Positions 10,950-22,440 of a stretch of 64,000 bases of DNA are shown here, piece after piece (the first letter of the stretch is position 1; each line of letters begins with the position of its first letter). Made by a program: the position numbers and the translations under genes. Origin of the DNA: Isoetes taiwanensis (Eukaryota; Streptophyta; Lycopodiopsida; Isoetales; Isoetaceae). Below the pieces are notes generated by a model. It was not told the origin of the DNA and did no database searches. It saw only the letters and a program-made list of their open reading frames with translations. The DNA lies in contig JAJEKV010000083.1 of the NCBI GenBank assembly GCA_021234155.1, positions 2,690,241-2,754,240 on the forward strand, given 5' to 3'.

Positions 10950-12440
10950 ACGATGGAAGTAAAAGAGATATTATTAGATTTGGCTAATGATAAAGCCCAC
11001 GATTTGGATGGCATGTGTGTGGAGCTGTTGAAATGGGGGAGAGAAAATAGTCTGAGATACTCTGCATTTGCTAAATAAGAGTGTGAGGCAAGGATTATCT
11101 CTCTTACGGAAGATGAATAGGGTACACCCCATCCACAAATCGAGGGGACAAACAAGTGGTGCAGGGACAATTTTGATTGGTAGTATGTTTGCCAAGATAC
11201 TAGGAAGCGTATTGGAGGTAAAATTAAATACTTGGGCGCGTAACTGGAAGAGGTGCACTCGGAGGTCAAAATTTGGATTCGAGGAAAGGACATAGTATGT
11301 TCGATCATATTCTAAAGAAACCAAATGAAACATTGTTTGTTGCATTTATAGATTTTTGTAAAGCATTTGATACAATCCCGAGGAAATCTATGGGAGAGGA
11401 TGGCGCAACTTGGAGTGCCTCAAGACATCGAGGGAGCGATATCTCAGCCTATACTCAAAAGTATTAATAAATATTTTCTGGGATTTAGATGACCATATCA
11501 GAAGCACTTTCGGGGTCCGTCAAGGATCCCCACTGTCACCGACATTATTTGGCATTTTTATTGATGGCTGAGGGCACATTCTTTAGCAAGAACTACTCTG
11601 GGTTTGTACATAATCCAACTTCTCTTGTATGCTGATGATGTGGTTATATTATCCCAAAAAAGGAAATCTTACAGGAGTGCTTAAACAACCTAGCAGCATT
11701 CTGTGATTGTAAAGGCATGGAGGTAAACATCTCAAAATAAAAAATTATGATATTCGGGACTCGAGATCGTCCATCATCTACATATAAATGGCAAGAAATG
11801 GGAGTGGTTAAATCCTACAGTCTCTGGGAATTGATACGTCTTCAAGATATGACTGGAAATAATGCATAAAAAAGAAGAATCTCGGGTGGAAGAGCAGCCC
11901 TTTTTAACATGCTAGGGAGATGCAATAAGGCAAATTTGGTGGATTTTGGTCTCAAGAGAATTCTATTCAAAACACTAATGCAGACAATTCTTCTATATGG
12001 GGTCCCCATCAGGAGGCCGGGAATTTCAGCACGGACGTGGAAGGAAATAGAAGCAATACAAAAATTGTTTGTCAGAGAAGAGCTAGGAATAAGTTCTCAA
12101 ATTCCATATGCTATCATGTTGGCTGAAGTTGGAATGCTGCCACTTGAGGCTGAAGGGTTGTACCAAACAATGAATTTCTATCACAGGATCAAGAACTGAG
12201 ATGCAGGCAAGTTTTTGCATCAGGCATTGGCATGTGCAAGTGAAGGATGGGAGAAGGATTTACTTGCTTGGGGAGAAAGATGGGGAATTGAAGCACTGGC
12301 TTGGCCTTTTGACAAAGAAGAGGCAAAAACATTACTGCGCAGAGTGATTATACATGTTCTCATCCATTTCCAAAAAGTGCAGACATTTGATTACCATTGC
12401 ATTGCATTATTTGTCGCAAACACGTCCTATTTGGCCACTT
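10950..12440 (+). pseudogene. LINE (non-LTR) reverse transcriptase pseudogene
   Basis: Reading across several frames recovers the reverse transcriptase motif order. Near 10,957 is EVKEILLDLANDKAHDLDGM followed by ELLKWG. Near 11,113 is PIHKS then a FAKILGSVLE segment. Near 11,270 is KFGF..GHSMFDHIL, then FIDFCKAFDTIPR at about 11,350 (catalytic motif A with its Asp). Near 11,515 is RQGSPLSPTLFGIF (motif B), then LLYADDVVILS at about 11,618 (motif C). A thumb segment follows (LNNLAAFCDCKGMEVNIS). The longest clean piece is 11,909-12,199, a post-RT region. No endonuclease domain is seen upstream, so it is 5'-truncated, as is common for LINEs. At least six stops or frameshifts rule out function. 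It resembles the second LINE at 44.0-46.1 kb, which shares the DLDGM...LLKW signature. Confidence 0.85.
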
Positions 12441-12766
12441 ATAGTTTGGCATCACATTCTTGAAGTTGTTCTTTATATTTTAGGTTTTTCGGCACTATTG
12501 TTATATTTCATTTGCATATTTGCTATTTAGCTTTTATCTAGATATGCCAAATATTGCATTTGGCACTCCATTGCAATTTTTGGCGATGGGTTTTATTTTT
12601 TATGCTTATCTTTATTTAGGTGTGGAGTATTTTTGAGTTGTTGCATGAGGTATTTTATTGGCGCATTCTAATTTTGTGCATTGTGCTAGTCTTGCCTGAT
12701 TCTCATTGTCTCGGGGAGTCCATTTCTAGCTGGCTATTGAGATCTTTTTGCACGTATATCATGCTT
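12423..12766. repeat. Diverged dispersed repeat, copy 1
   Basis: About 340 bases match 33,012-33,374 in the same orientation at perhaps 75-80% identity by eye. Shared words include TGCATGAGGTATT, GCGCATTCTAATTTTGTGCATTGTGCTAGTC and CATTTGCATATTT. No ORF is shared between the copies. The class is unknown. Confidence 0.75.
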
Positions 12767-13645
12767 TTGAGAGTTAATCTTGCCTCATTCATCTAGCTAT
12801 TTTTGTGATTTCTTAGTTGGAGTATTTAGAATATCATTTTTCTTGTGTTGATTTTGGTCATAGAAATCTTTATCCACTATTTTTTGTTTATTGCTCTTCT
12901 ATATTTGCACATATTTTGCCGATCCTGAATTCCATTTTCTGCATCTGTACTTCCACTTGGATTTGAATTTTGTCATTACATATCAGGTGAGCTAGGTTCG
13001 TTTTTGGTTTGCATGCTTCTTTTACATATTTTTCTCGAGGTTGGCGATCGTGGCTTTATTTTTTGTATTTGGGCCAAATCTCGGAGATACATGTCTCAAG
13101 TTGTCCATTATTGCACCTAGGTTTGTTATTGAATTTATCGCTTATCGTTTACATCTTGGTGTGCATAACTCCTCATACATCATTTCGTTTAACCTCTAGG
13201 TCTCGAGAACTGAGCCATTGTGAATTAACCTAACCATTATGTTTAGAGTAGATGGATTTGATCTATTCTCTATCATTTTAGTTCATTGGATGATGATTGG
13301 ATTACTCTATGTGCACATTGTATTGGGATAGGAGGTAGAGACCTAGATTATTCTTAGATGATGATTCTATTTTAGCCACATTAATTCTCAGTTAATGTGG
13401 CCTGTACATAGGAGCCCGTCGGGCTATAAGTAGTAGGGCTAGACTGGCTGACAAGGAAGGCTTGTCTGGCTAAGGTTGATTTCCTGGTGTATATAGTCTA
13501 CTGGGGAATGGGCTAGGCCTAATAGCTGCGCCTGCGCGTGTGAGCAAGGTATGGACTCGATACCTCCCTAGGTGATGCGTCGTCTCAGTGGGGTTCAAGT
13601 CATGTATGAGCATGGAAAACTATGGCTCTCTAGCTCGCTTGTCGT
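12767..13645. other. Non-coding, T-rich spacer
   Basis: No gene supported. ORFs here are short and compositionally biased. Confidence 0.4.
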
Positions 13646-13932
13646 CCACATGGACCTTCTAGAGGGGAGTGATATCCTCCTGTCTCATCGGGACTGGAGA
13701 GATGCAACCCAAAAGTAGCCCCTTCGACGATGCCCCCAGTAGGCTATGGTCAAGTTCCAAGACTTATCAACCTATCTGCAAAGTATGTACAGGAGGGGCA
13801 GATGGAGTGAACTATCCAATGGCCATGTTCTTATGCCAGCCAAATCCATTGCCATGAATTCTTTTTGCTTAACTTCCAGAGATCCAAGCTATCAGTTGAT
13901 CCTCATGAGTCTGGGTCTATGTAGGATTTCCC
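13646..13932 (+). other. Possible 3' end of a retroelement ahead of the TTG tract
   Basis: This stretch has higher GC than its surroundings and runs directly into the (TTG)n tract. Two overlapping frames are open (13,669 and 13,746), but neither has a recognisable domain. LINEs in this window end in simple-repeat tails, so a 3' UTR with a (TTG)n tail is possible. That is inference only. Confidence 0.3.
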
Positions 13933-14069
<137 letters not shown>

Positions 14070-14160
14070 CACCTAGACTATATCTGATATGAGTGACTGG
14101 ATAAATGGTAGATAAAGGTGTAGTTCGATGAGATATACAGCGTATAACGTTGAGCAAAAC

Positions 14161-14192
14161 GTCGTCGTCGTCGTCTTCGTCGTCGTCGTCGT
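14161..14192. repeat. (CGT)n microsatellite
   Basis: About ten CGT repeats with one TCT interruption, 90 bases downstream of the TTG tract. Confidence 0.9.
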
Positions 14193-14344
14193 TCCACCCT
14201 TCGAGGTGGTTGTGTATATGATATGATGTTATGTGTTGTGTGCTTCCATAGCTAGATCAATCCCGAGGGAGACGGGATGAATGACACATCTATTCTTCCC
14301 ACAGATTCTTGGTCACTATCAAGAGTCTGACATCAGATAGCTTC

Positions 14345-17300
14345 ATATTGGGGCGGTCCTAGGATGCCCAAAAGTCATATGTGGCGTGGCGGCACTAGGC
14401 TGGTGGTGACGCTAGGTTCGGGCGATGCCCCTAGAGTTGCCCCTAGGATCGAAAACTTCCTCAAGGTGGGATTTAATCCTGCCTACAAAGTGTGCATGTA
14501 TGGCCAAAGTTTTGCCCAGCGGATGTGTGGTGAGTTGGTATAGGCCTAGTAATGCCAAAATAAATGTGCACTTGGTGGGGTTCAAACCCGGCCGGTGTAT
14601 GTTTATATTTGGGAGTTGGTTCTTGGGGGTTATCACGGCCATGATCGGCGTGGTAGAACTTAAAAGCCTATACATGTCCTCCACTTTGGCTGCTTTCGTT
14701 GGCGGTGGGACAAAAACTAGCTAGTCTGTCAAAAGACTAGTCTAGACGATAAAAGTTGGTTTCTGATTCCGGTGCGTGGCTGGTTTTCTTGGTTCTTGTC
14801 TAAAACCCTCTGGTCCTAGGATGCCCAAAAAGTCATATGTGGCGGTGGCACTAGGCTGGTGGCCCTCTGGGTAGGGCGATGCCCCTAGAGTTGCCCTAGG
14901 ATCAAAACTTCCTCAAGGTGGGATTTAATCCTGCCTACAAAGTGTGCATGTATGGCCAAAGTTTTGCCCAGCGGATGTGTGGTGAGTTGGTATAGGCCTA
15001 GTAATGCCAAAATAAATGTGCACTTGGTGGGGGTTCAAACCCGGCCGGTGTATGTTTTATATTTGGGAGTTAGTTCTTTGGGGTTATCGGCCATGATCCC
15101 CAGTCTAAAAGCGTGGTAGAACTTAAAAGCCTATACATGTCCTCCACTTTGGCTGCTTTCGTTGGCGATGGGACAAAAACTAGCTAGTCTGTCAAAAGAC
15201 TAGTCTAGACCCGATAAAAGTTGGTTTCTGATTCTTTGTGGCTGGTTAAGTTCTTGTCTAAACCCCCCTCGGTCCTAGGATGCCCAAAAGTCATATGTGG
15301 TGGCGGCACTAGGCTGGTGGCTTAGGCTAGTTTGGCGATGCCCCTAGAGTTGCCCCTAGGATCCGAAAACTTCCTCAAGGTGGGATTTAATCCACGCCTA
15401 CAAAGTGTGCATGTATGGCCAAAGTTTTGCCCAGCGGATGTGTGGTGAGTTGGTATAGGCCTAGTAATGCCAAAATAAATGTGCACTTGGTGGGGGTTCA
15501 AACCCGGCGGTGTATGTTTATATTTGGGAGTTGATTCTTTGGGGTTATCGGCCATGATCCCCGGCGTGGTAGAACTTAAAAGCCTATACATGTCCCTCCA
15601 CTTTGGCTTTCGTTGGCGATGGGACAAAAACTAGCTAGTCTGTCAAAAGACTAGTCTAGACCCGATAAAAGTTGGTTTTCTGATTCGTGGCTGGTTTTAG
15701 GTTGTTTTGTCTAAAACCCCTACGGTCCTAGGATGCCCAAAAAGTCATATGTGGCGGTGGCACTAGGCTGGTGGCGCTAGGTTGGCGATGCCCCTAGAGT
15801 TGCCCCTAGGATCGAAAACTTCCTCAAGGTGGGATTTAATCCACGCCTACAAAGTGTGCATGTATGGCCAAAGTTTTGCCCAGCGGATGTGTGGTGAGTT
15901 GGTATAGGCCTAGTAATGCCAAAATAAATGTGCACTTGAGTGGGGGGTTCAAACCCGGCCGGTGTATGTTTATATTTGGGAGTTGGTTCTTGGGGTTATC
16001 TGGCCATGATCCCCGGCGTGGTAGAACTTAAAAGCCTATACATGTCCTCCACTTTGGCTGCTCGTTGGCAGTGGGACAAAAACTAGCTAGTCTGTCAAAA
16101 GACTAGTCTAGACCGATAAAAGTTGGTTTCTGATTCTGTGGCTGGTTTCTTTGGTTCTTGTCTAAAAGCCCTCGGTCCTAGGATGCCCAAAAGTCATATG
16201 TGGCGGCGGCACTAGGCTGGTGGCGCTAGGTCGGCGATGCCCCTAGAGTTGCCCCTAGGATCGAAAACTTCCTCAAGGTGGGATTTAATCCTGCCTACAA
16301 AGTGTGCATGTATGGCCAAAGTTTTGCCCAGCGGATGTGTGGTGAGTTGGTATAGGCCTAGTAATGCCAAAATAAATGTGCACTTGGTGGGGGTTCAAAC
16401 CCGGCCGGTGTATGTTTATATTTGGGAGTTAGTTCTTGGGGTTATCTGGCCATGATCCCGGCGTGGTAGAACTTAAAAGCCTATACATGTCCTCCACTTT
16501 GGCTGCTTTCGTTGGCGATGGGACAAAAACTAGCTAGTCTGTCAAAAGACTAGTCTAGACCCGATAAAAGTTGGTTTCTGATTCTGTGTGGCTGGGTTTC
16601 TTTGGTTCTTGTCTAAAGCCCCTCGGTCCTAGGATGCCCAAAAAGTCATATGTGGGTGAGGCGGCACTATTTTGGTGGACGCTAGGTTCGGCGATGCCCC
16701 TAGAGTTGCCCCTAGGATCGAAAACTTCCTCAAGGTGGGATTTAATCACGCCTACAAAGTGTGCATGTATGGCCAAAGTTTTGCCCAGCGGATGTGTGGT
16801 GAGTTGGTATAGGCCTAGTAATGCCAAAATAAATGTGCACTTGGTGGGGGTTCAAACCCGGCGGTGTATGTTTATATTTGGGAGTTGTTCTTGGGGTTAT
16901 CGCCCATGATCCCCGGCGTGGTAGAACTTAAAAGCCTATACATGTCCTCCACTTTGGCTGCTTTCGTTGGCGATGGGACAAAAACTAGCTAGTCGTCAAA
17001 AGACTAGTCTAGACCCCCAAAAAAAGTTGGTTTCTGACTGATTGCGTGGCTGGTTTCTTGGTTCTTGTCTAAAGCCCTCTCGGTCCTAGGATGCCCAAAA
17101 AGTCATATGTGGCGGCACTAGGCTGGTGGCTAGGTTTGGCGATGCCCTAGAGTTGCCCCTAGGATCAAAACTTCCTCAAGGTGGGATTTAATCCCTGCCT
17201 ACAAAGTGTGCATGTATGGCCAAAGTTTTGCCCAGCGGATGTGTGGTGAGTTGGTATAGGCCTAGTAATGCCAAAATAAATGTGCACTTGGTGGGGGTTC

Positions 17301-20300
17301 AAACCCGGCGGTGTATGTTTATATTTGGGAGTTAGTTCTTGGGGTTATCTGGCCATGATCCCCGGCGTGGTAGAACTTAAAAGCCTATACATGTCCTCCA
17401 CTTTGGCTGCTTTCGTTGGCGATGGGACAAAAACTAGCTAGTCGTCAAAAGACTAGTCTAGACCCGATAAAAGTTGGTTTCTGATTCTTGTGGCTGGTTT
17501 CTTGGTTCTTGTCTAAAACCCTCGGTCCTAGGATGCCCAAAAAGTCATATGTGGCGGCGGCACTAGGCTAGTGGCGCTAGGGTTGGTGATGCCCTAGAGT
17601 TGCCCCTAGGATCGAAAACTTCCTCAAGGTGGGATTTAATCCTGCCTACAAAGTGTGCATGTATGGCCAAAGTTTTGCCCAGCGGATGTGTGGTGAGTTG
17701 GTATAGGCCTAGTAATGCCAAAATAAATGTGCACTTGGTGGGGGGCCGGTGTATGTTTATATTTGGGAGTTGTTCTTTGGGTTTCTGACGGCCATGATCC
17801 CCGGCGTGGTAGAACTTAAAAGCCTATACATGTCCTCCACTTTGGTGCTTTCGTTGGCGATGGGACAAAAACTAGCTAGTCTGTCAAAAGACTAGTCTAG
17901 ACCCGATAAAAGTTGGTTTCTGATTTGTGGCTGGTTTCTTTGGTTCTTGTCTAAAACCCTCTGGTCCTAGGATGCCCAAAAAAGTCATATGTGGCGGCAC
18001 TAGGCTGGTGGCGCTAGGTTAGGCGATGCCCCTAGAGTTGCCCCTAGGATCGAAAACTTCCTCAAGGTGGGATTTAATCCACGCCTACAAAGTGTGCATG
18101 TATGGCCAAAGTTTTTGCCCAGCGGATGTGTGGTGAGTTGGTATAGGCCTAGTAATGCCAAAATAAATGTGCACTTGGTGGGGGTTCAAACCCGGCCGGT
18201 GTATGTTTATATTTGGGAGTTAGTTTCTTGGGGTTATCGGCCATGATCCCGGCGTGGTAGAACTTAAAAGCCTATACATGTCCTCCCACTTTCGTTGCTG
18301 GGTTAGCGATGGGACAAAAACCGATAAAAGCTAGTGGCTGGTTTTTGGTTCTGTCAAAGACTAGTCTAGACATATGATAAAAGTTGGTTTCTGATTGCCC
18401 CTAGGATCGAAAACTTCCTGGCTGGATTTAATCCTGCCTACAAAGTTCTTGTCTAAAGCCCACGGTCTAGGATGCCCTAGTAATGCCAAAAGTCATATGT
18501 GGCGTGGTAGAACTTAAAAGCCTATACATGTCCTCCACTTTGGCTGCTCCGGTGGGACAAAAACTGGGGACAAAAACTACTAGCCTAAAAGTTGGTTTCT
18601 GATTCATCGTGGCTGGTGGTCTAAATGTCAAAAACCCTAGGTTAGGATGCCCAAAAGATGCCCCTAGAGTTGCCCCTAGGATGCCCCGAAAACTTCCTCA
18701 AGGTGGGATTTAATCCACGCCTACAAAGTGTGCATGTATGGCCAAAGTTTTGCCCAGCGGATGTGTGGTGAGTTGGTATAGGCCTAGTAATGCCAAAATA
18801 AATGTGCACTTGGTGGGGGTTCAAACCCGGCCGGTGTATGTTTATATTTGGGAGTTGGTTCTTGGGGTTATCGGCCATGATCCCGGCGTGGTAGAACTTA
18901 AAAGCCTATACATGTCCTCCACTTTGGCTGCTTTCGTTGGCGATGGGACAAAAACTAGCTAGTCTGTCAAAAGACTAGTCTAGACCCGATAAAAGTTGGT
19001 TTCTGATTCTTGTGGCTGGTTTTTTCTTTGGTTCTTGTCTAAAGCCCCTACGGTCCTAGGATGCCCAAAAAGTCATATGTGGCGGTGGCACTAGGCTGGT
19101 GGCGCTAGGTTCGGCGATGCCCTAGAGTTGCCCCTAGGATCGAAAACTTCCTCAAGGTGGGATTTAATCCACGCCTACAAAGTGTGCATGTATGGCCAAA
19201 GTTTTGCCCAGCGGATGTGTGGTGAGTTGGTATAGGCCTAGTAATGCCAAAATAAATGTGCACTTGGTGGGGGTTCAAACCCGGCCCGGTGTATTTATAT
19301 TTGGGAGTTGATTCTTGGGGTTATGGGGTTGATCCCCGGCGTGGTAGAACTTAAAAGCCTATACATGTCCTCCTTTCGTTGGCGATGGGGTAGAACTTAA
19401 AAGCCTAGTCTACATGCTGGTTTCCTCTAAAACCCCACGGTCCTAGGATGCCCAAAAAGTTCGTTGGCGAGGTTGGGACAGAGTTGCCCCTAGGATAAAC
19501 TTCCTCAAGGTGGGACTAGTCTAGACCATGTATGGCCAAAGTTTTGCCCAGCGGATGTGTGGTGAGTTGGTATAGGCCTAAATGCCAAAATAAATGGTTT
19601 GGGGGGTTCAAAAAGACGGTGTATGTTTATATTTGGGGTTGGTTCTTTGGGGTTGGCTTGTGGTAGAACTTAAAAGCCTATACATGTCCTCCACCTTTCG
19701 TTGGCGATGGGACAAAAACTAGCTAGTCTGTCCCGATAAAAGTTGGTTTTGATTATGTGGCTGGTCTCTAAACCCTACGGTCCTAGGATGCCCAAAAAGT
19801 CATATGTGGCGGGCGCACTAGGCTGGTGACGCTAGGTTGGCGATGCCCCTAGAGTTGCCCCTAGGATCGAAAACTTCCTCAAGGTGGGATTTAATCCTGC
19901 CTACAAAGTGTGCATGTATGGCCAAAGTTTTGCCCAGCGGATGTGTGGTGAGTTGGTATAGGCCTAGTAATGCCAAAATAAATGTGCACTTGGTCGGGGT
20001 TCAAACCCGGCCCGGTGTATGTTTATATTTGGGAGTTGATTCTTGGGGTTATCTGGCCATGATCCCCGGCGTGGTAGAACTTAAAAGCCTATACATGTCC
20101 TCCCTTTGGCTGCTTTCGTTGGCGATGGGACAAAAACTAGCTAGTCTGTAAAAAGACTAGTCTAGACCAGTAAAAGTTGGTTTACAGATTACTGTGGCTG
20201 GTTTACTGGTTACTGTCTAAAGCCCTCTGGTCCTAGGATGCCCAAAAAGTCATACGTGGCAGGCGGCACTAGGCTGGTGACGCTAGGTTCAGCGATGCCC

Positions 20301-21365
20301 CTAGAGTTGCCCCTAGGATCCGAAAACTTCCTCAAGGTGGGATTTAATCCTGCCTACAAAGTGTGCATGTATGGCCAAAGTTTTGCCCAACGGATGTGTG
20401 GTGAGTTGGTATAGGCCTAGTAATGCCAAAATAAATGTGCACTTGGTGGGGGTTCAAACCCGGCGGTGTATGTTTATATTTGGGAGTTGGTTCTTGGGGT
20501 TATCGGCCATGATCCCCGGCGTGGTAGAACTTAAAAGCCTATACATGTCCTCCACTTTGGCTGCTTTCGTTGGCGATGGGACAAAAACTAGCTAGTCTGT
20601 CAAAAGACTAGTCTAGACCGATAAAAAGTTGGTTCTGATTCATTGTGGCTGGTTCTTTGGTTCTTGTCTAAAACCCTCTGGTCCTAGGATGCCCAAAAGT
20701 CATATGTGGCAGGCGGCACTAGGCTGGTGGACGCTAGGTTGGCGATGCCCCTAGAGTTGCCCCTAGGATCCGAAAACTTCCTCAAGGTGGGATTTAATCA
20801 CGCCTACAAAGTGTGCATGTATGGCCAAAGTTTTGCCCAGCGGATGTGTGGTGAGTTGGTATAGGCCTAGTAATGCCAAAATAAATGTGCACTTGGTGGG
20901 GGTTCAAACAGGCCGGTGTATGTTTATATTTGGGAGTTGGTTTGGGGTTATCGGCCATGATCCCCGGCGTGGTAGAACTTAAAAGCCTATACATGTCCTC
21001 CACTTGGCTGCTTTCGTTGGCGGTGGGACAAAAACTAGCTAGTCTGTCAAAGACTAGTCTAGACCGATAAAAAGTTGGTTTTCTGATTTACTGTGGCTGG
21101 TTTCTTGGTTCTTGTCTAAAAGCCCTCTGGTCCTAGGATGCCCAAAAAGTCATATGTGGCGGTGACACTAGGTTGGTGACGCTAGGTTCGGCGATGCCCC
21201 TAGAGTTGCCCCTAGGATCCGAAAACTTCCTCAAGGTGGGATTTAATCCCGCCTACAAAGTGTGCATGTATGGCCAAAGTTTTGCCCAACGGATGTGTGG
21301 TGAGTTGGTATAGGCCTAGTAATGCCAAAATAAATGTGCACTTGGTCGGGGGTTCAAACCGACCC
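14345..21365 (+). repeat. Tandem array of about 15-16 units of about 450 bp, tRNA/SINE-like core
   Basis: The phrase GGTCCTAGGATGCCCAAAA recurs at 14,355, 14,812, 15,271, 15,724, 16,174, 16,625, 17,082, 17,524, 17,963, 19,052, 19,439, 19,779, 20,229, 20,680 and 21,129 (in some copies with one base missing), mostly 440-460 bases apart. The units at about 18,300-18,650 and 19,376-19,780 are shortened and scrambled. Each regular unit holds a nearly invariant core of about 110 bases running from AAGTGTGCATGTATGGCC to GTGCACTTGGTG. It also holds a B-box-like GGTTCAAACCC and a palindromic CTAGTCTGTCAAAAGACTAG. An open frame of about 90-100 codons recurs on the plus strand but breaks at different places in different units, so I treat it as a by-product. 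The array ends at about 21,365 within a unit. Copy-to-copy changes concentrate at CG-containing sites. Confidence 0.92.
14528..14589 (+). promoter_or_regulatory. Internal Pol III A-box-like and B-box pair (representative unit)
   Basis: TGGTGAGTTGG at 14,528-14,538 resembles a tRNA A box (TRGCNNAGTTGG) with one base deleted. GGTTCAAACCC at 14,579-14,589 fits the B-box consensus GGTTCRANYCC exactly. The gap of about 40 bases is within the range seen in tRNAs and tRNA-derived SINEs. The same pair recurs in nearly every unit of the array, while the region in between does not fold as a clean tRNA. Promoter activity is inferred. Confidence 0.5.
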
Positions 21366-22258
21366 ACGGTTGGTGTACCGTCTTGTGTAGTGCACTGCGA
21401 AAAGGAAAGCAAACCCTAGAAAAATTCTACTTTGACTACGAGGCACAACTTCCATATCCTAGTGGTTGCCCTGGTTGGTGTTTGGCCAGCATACACAAGA
21501 TGTAAACAACGTCACTACTATGAATGTGACTTGCACATCCATGAGAGTCTTCACAAATGTCCAGCATGTGAGATTCTTTTGGATCCTTCTAGCTAGTCTT
21601 GTCATGTAACTCGCTATAAACACTTGTCTTGAGCTTACACTTGTAATAGTCAGCATCGCCATCTCAATGCACACTTAGAATTTTTGTTGAGGGTATAACG
21701 AAGCAAATTGGTTCCCCGCTATTAGCTTCTACGATCTTTTTTTCTTACGGCTAAAAACAACATTACCGAAGTTAAATATTGGATGTGGGGACTACTTGTC
21801 TGCAGGGACGCTTGTAGGATATAGATGTAATCCGTGGGAAGTTCGCATGCATTAGTGTTCAAATCTTTAACCGAATGTTCATCCATTTTGCACTCTTTTA
21901 TTGTTTTAGGCCTTCCAAAATCTTTGCTTTAAAAGTAATATCAGTTTATGTTTGTGAGTAAAAATGCAAGGAGATCTGACTATTTCAATGCACAAGTAGT
22001 TGACATTTGATTGATGATAGGTCACATTCAACAATAGAAATTACATAAAAAATTAGCACACACACTATCATTTCTCCAAAAATTTACCATCAATTTCTTT
22101 AGTCGTAAACCATTATGTCACTTCTTAGAAATAGACCATGGGCCGCTTCTATGTTTAGCTTATATTATCTTTTGGGTTGCCCTAAAGGGCAAACTCTCGT
22201 CCATAATGGCTATAAAAAATTACTCACGGGGCACATGGAATTTGTCTCGATTGATTAG
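21366..22258. other. Unique non-coding spacer
   Basis: No supported gene. ORFs are short and lack motifs. Confidence 0.4.
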
Positions 22259-22440
22259 TAATGGCATCGATCCGAGCCCTCGGATCGTTATTCGAGACGG
22301 GACGAGAAGCTATATATGTGCTCATCATTCTTGTTGCTAGTTATCGACGTCTTCTCACAACAAACATCTCTTTCCTCGTCCATTGCTTCATCTCTCGATC
22401 CACTTTTTTTTTTTTTTTTTTTTTTTTTGCTTCATCTCAC
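22259..22440 (+). repeat. Dispersed repeat with CGGATCGTTATTCG motif, copy 1
   Basis: Matches 34,062-34,230 in the same orientation. Both contain GTAATGGCATCGAT, GGATCGTTATTCG, GACGGGA, a TATATA segment and GTGCTCATCATTCTTGT. A run of 25 T (22,404-22,428) follows in this copy. No ORF is shared. Confidence 0.75.

Noticed and set aside
14510-14600. A genuine tRNA gene in each array unit
   Set aside because: Despite A- and B-box matches there is no plausible acceptor stem, anticodon arm or discriminator position; a derived, SINE-like core is the most that can be said.
14345-21365. CRISPR-like array
   Set aside because: Units are about 450 bp with no short-repeat/unique-spacer alternation, and the context is eukaryotic.
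14412-21412. Recurrent ORF of 70-112 codons on both strands in the 450-bp array
   Set aside because: It recurs because the unit recurs. Frame and end differ between units through indels, and no homologous protein pattern is visible.
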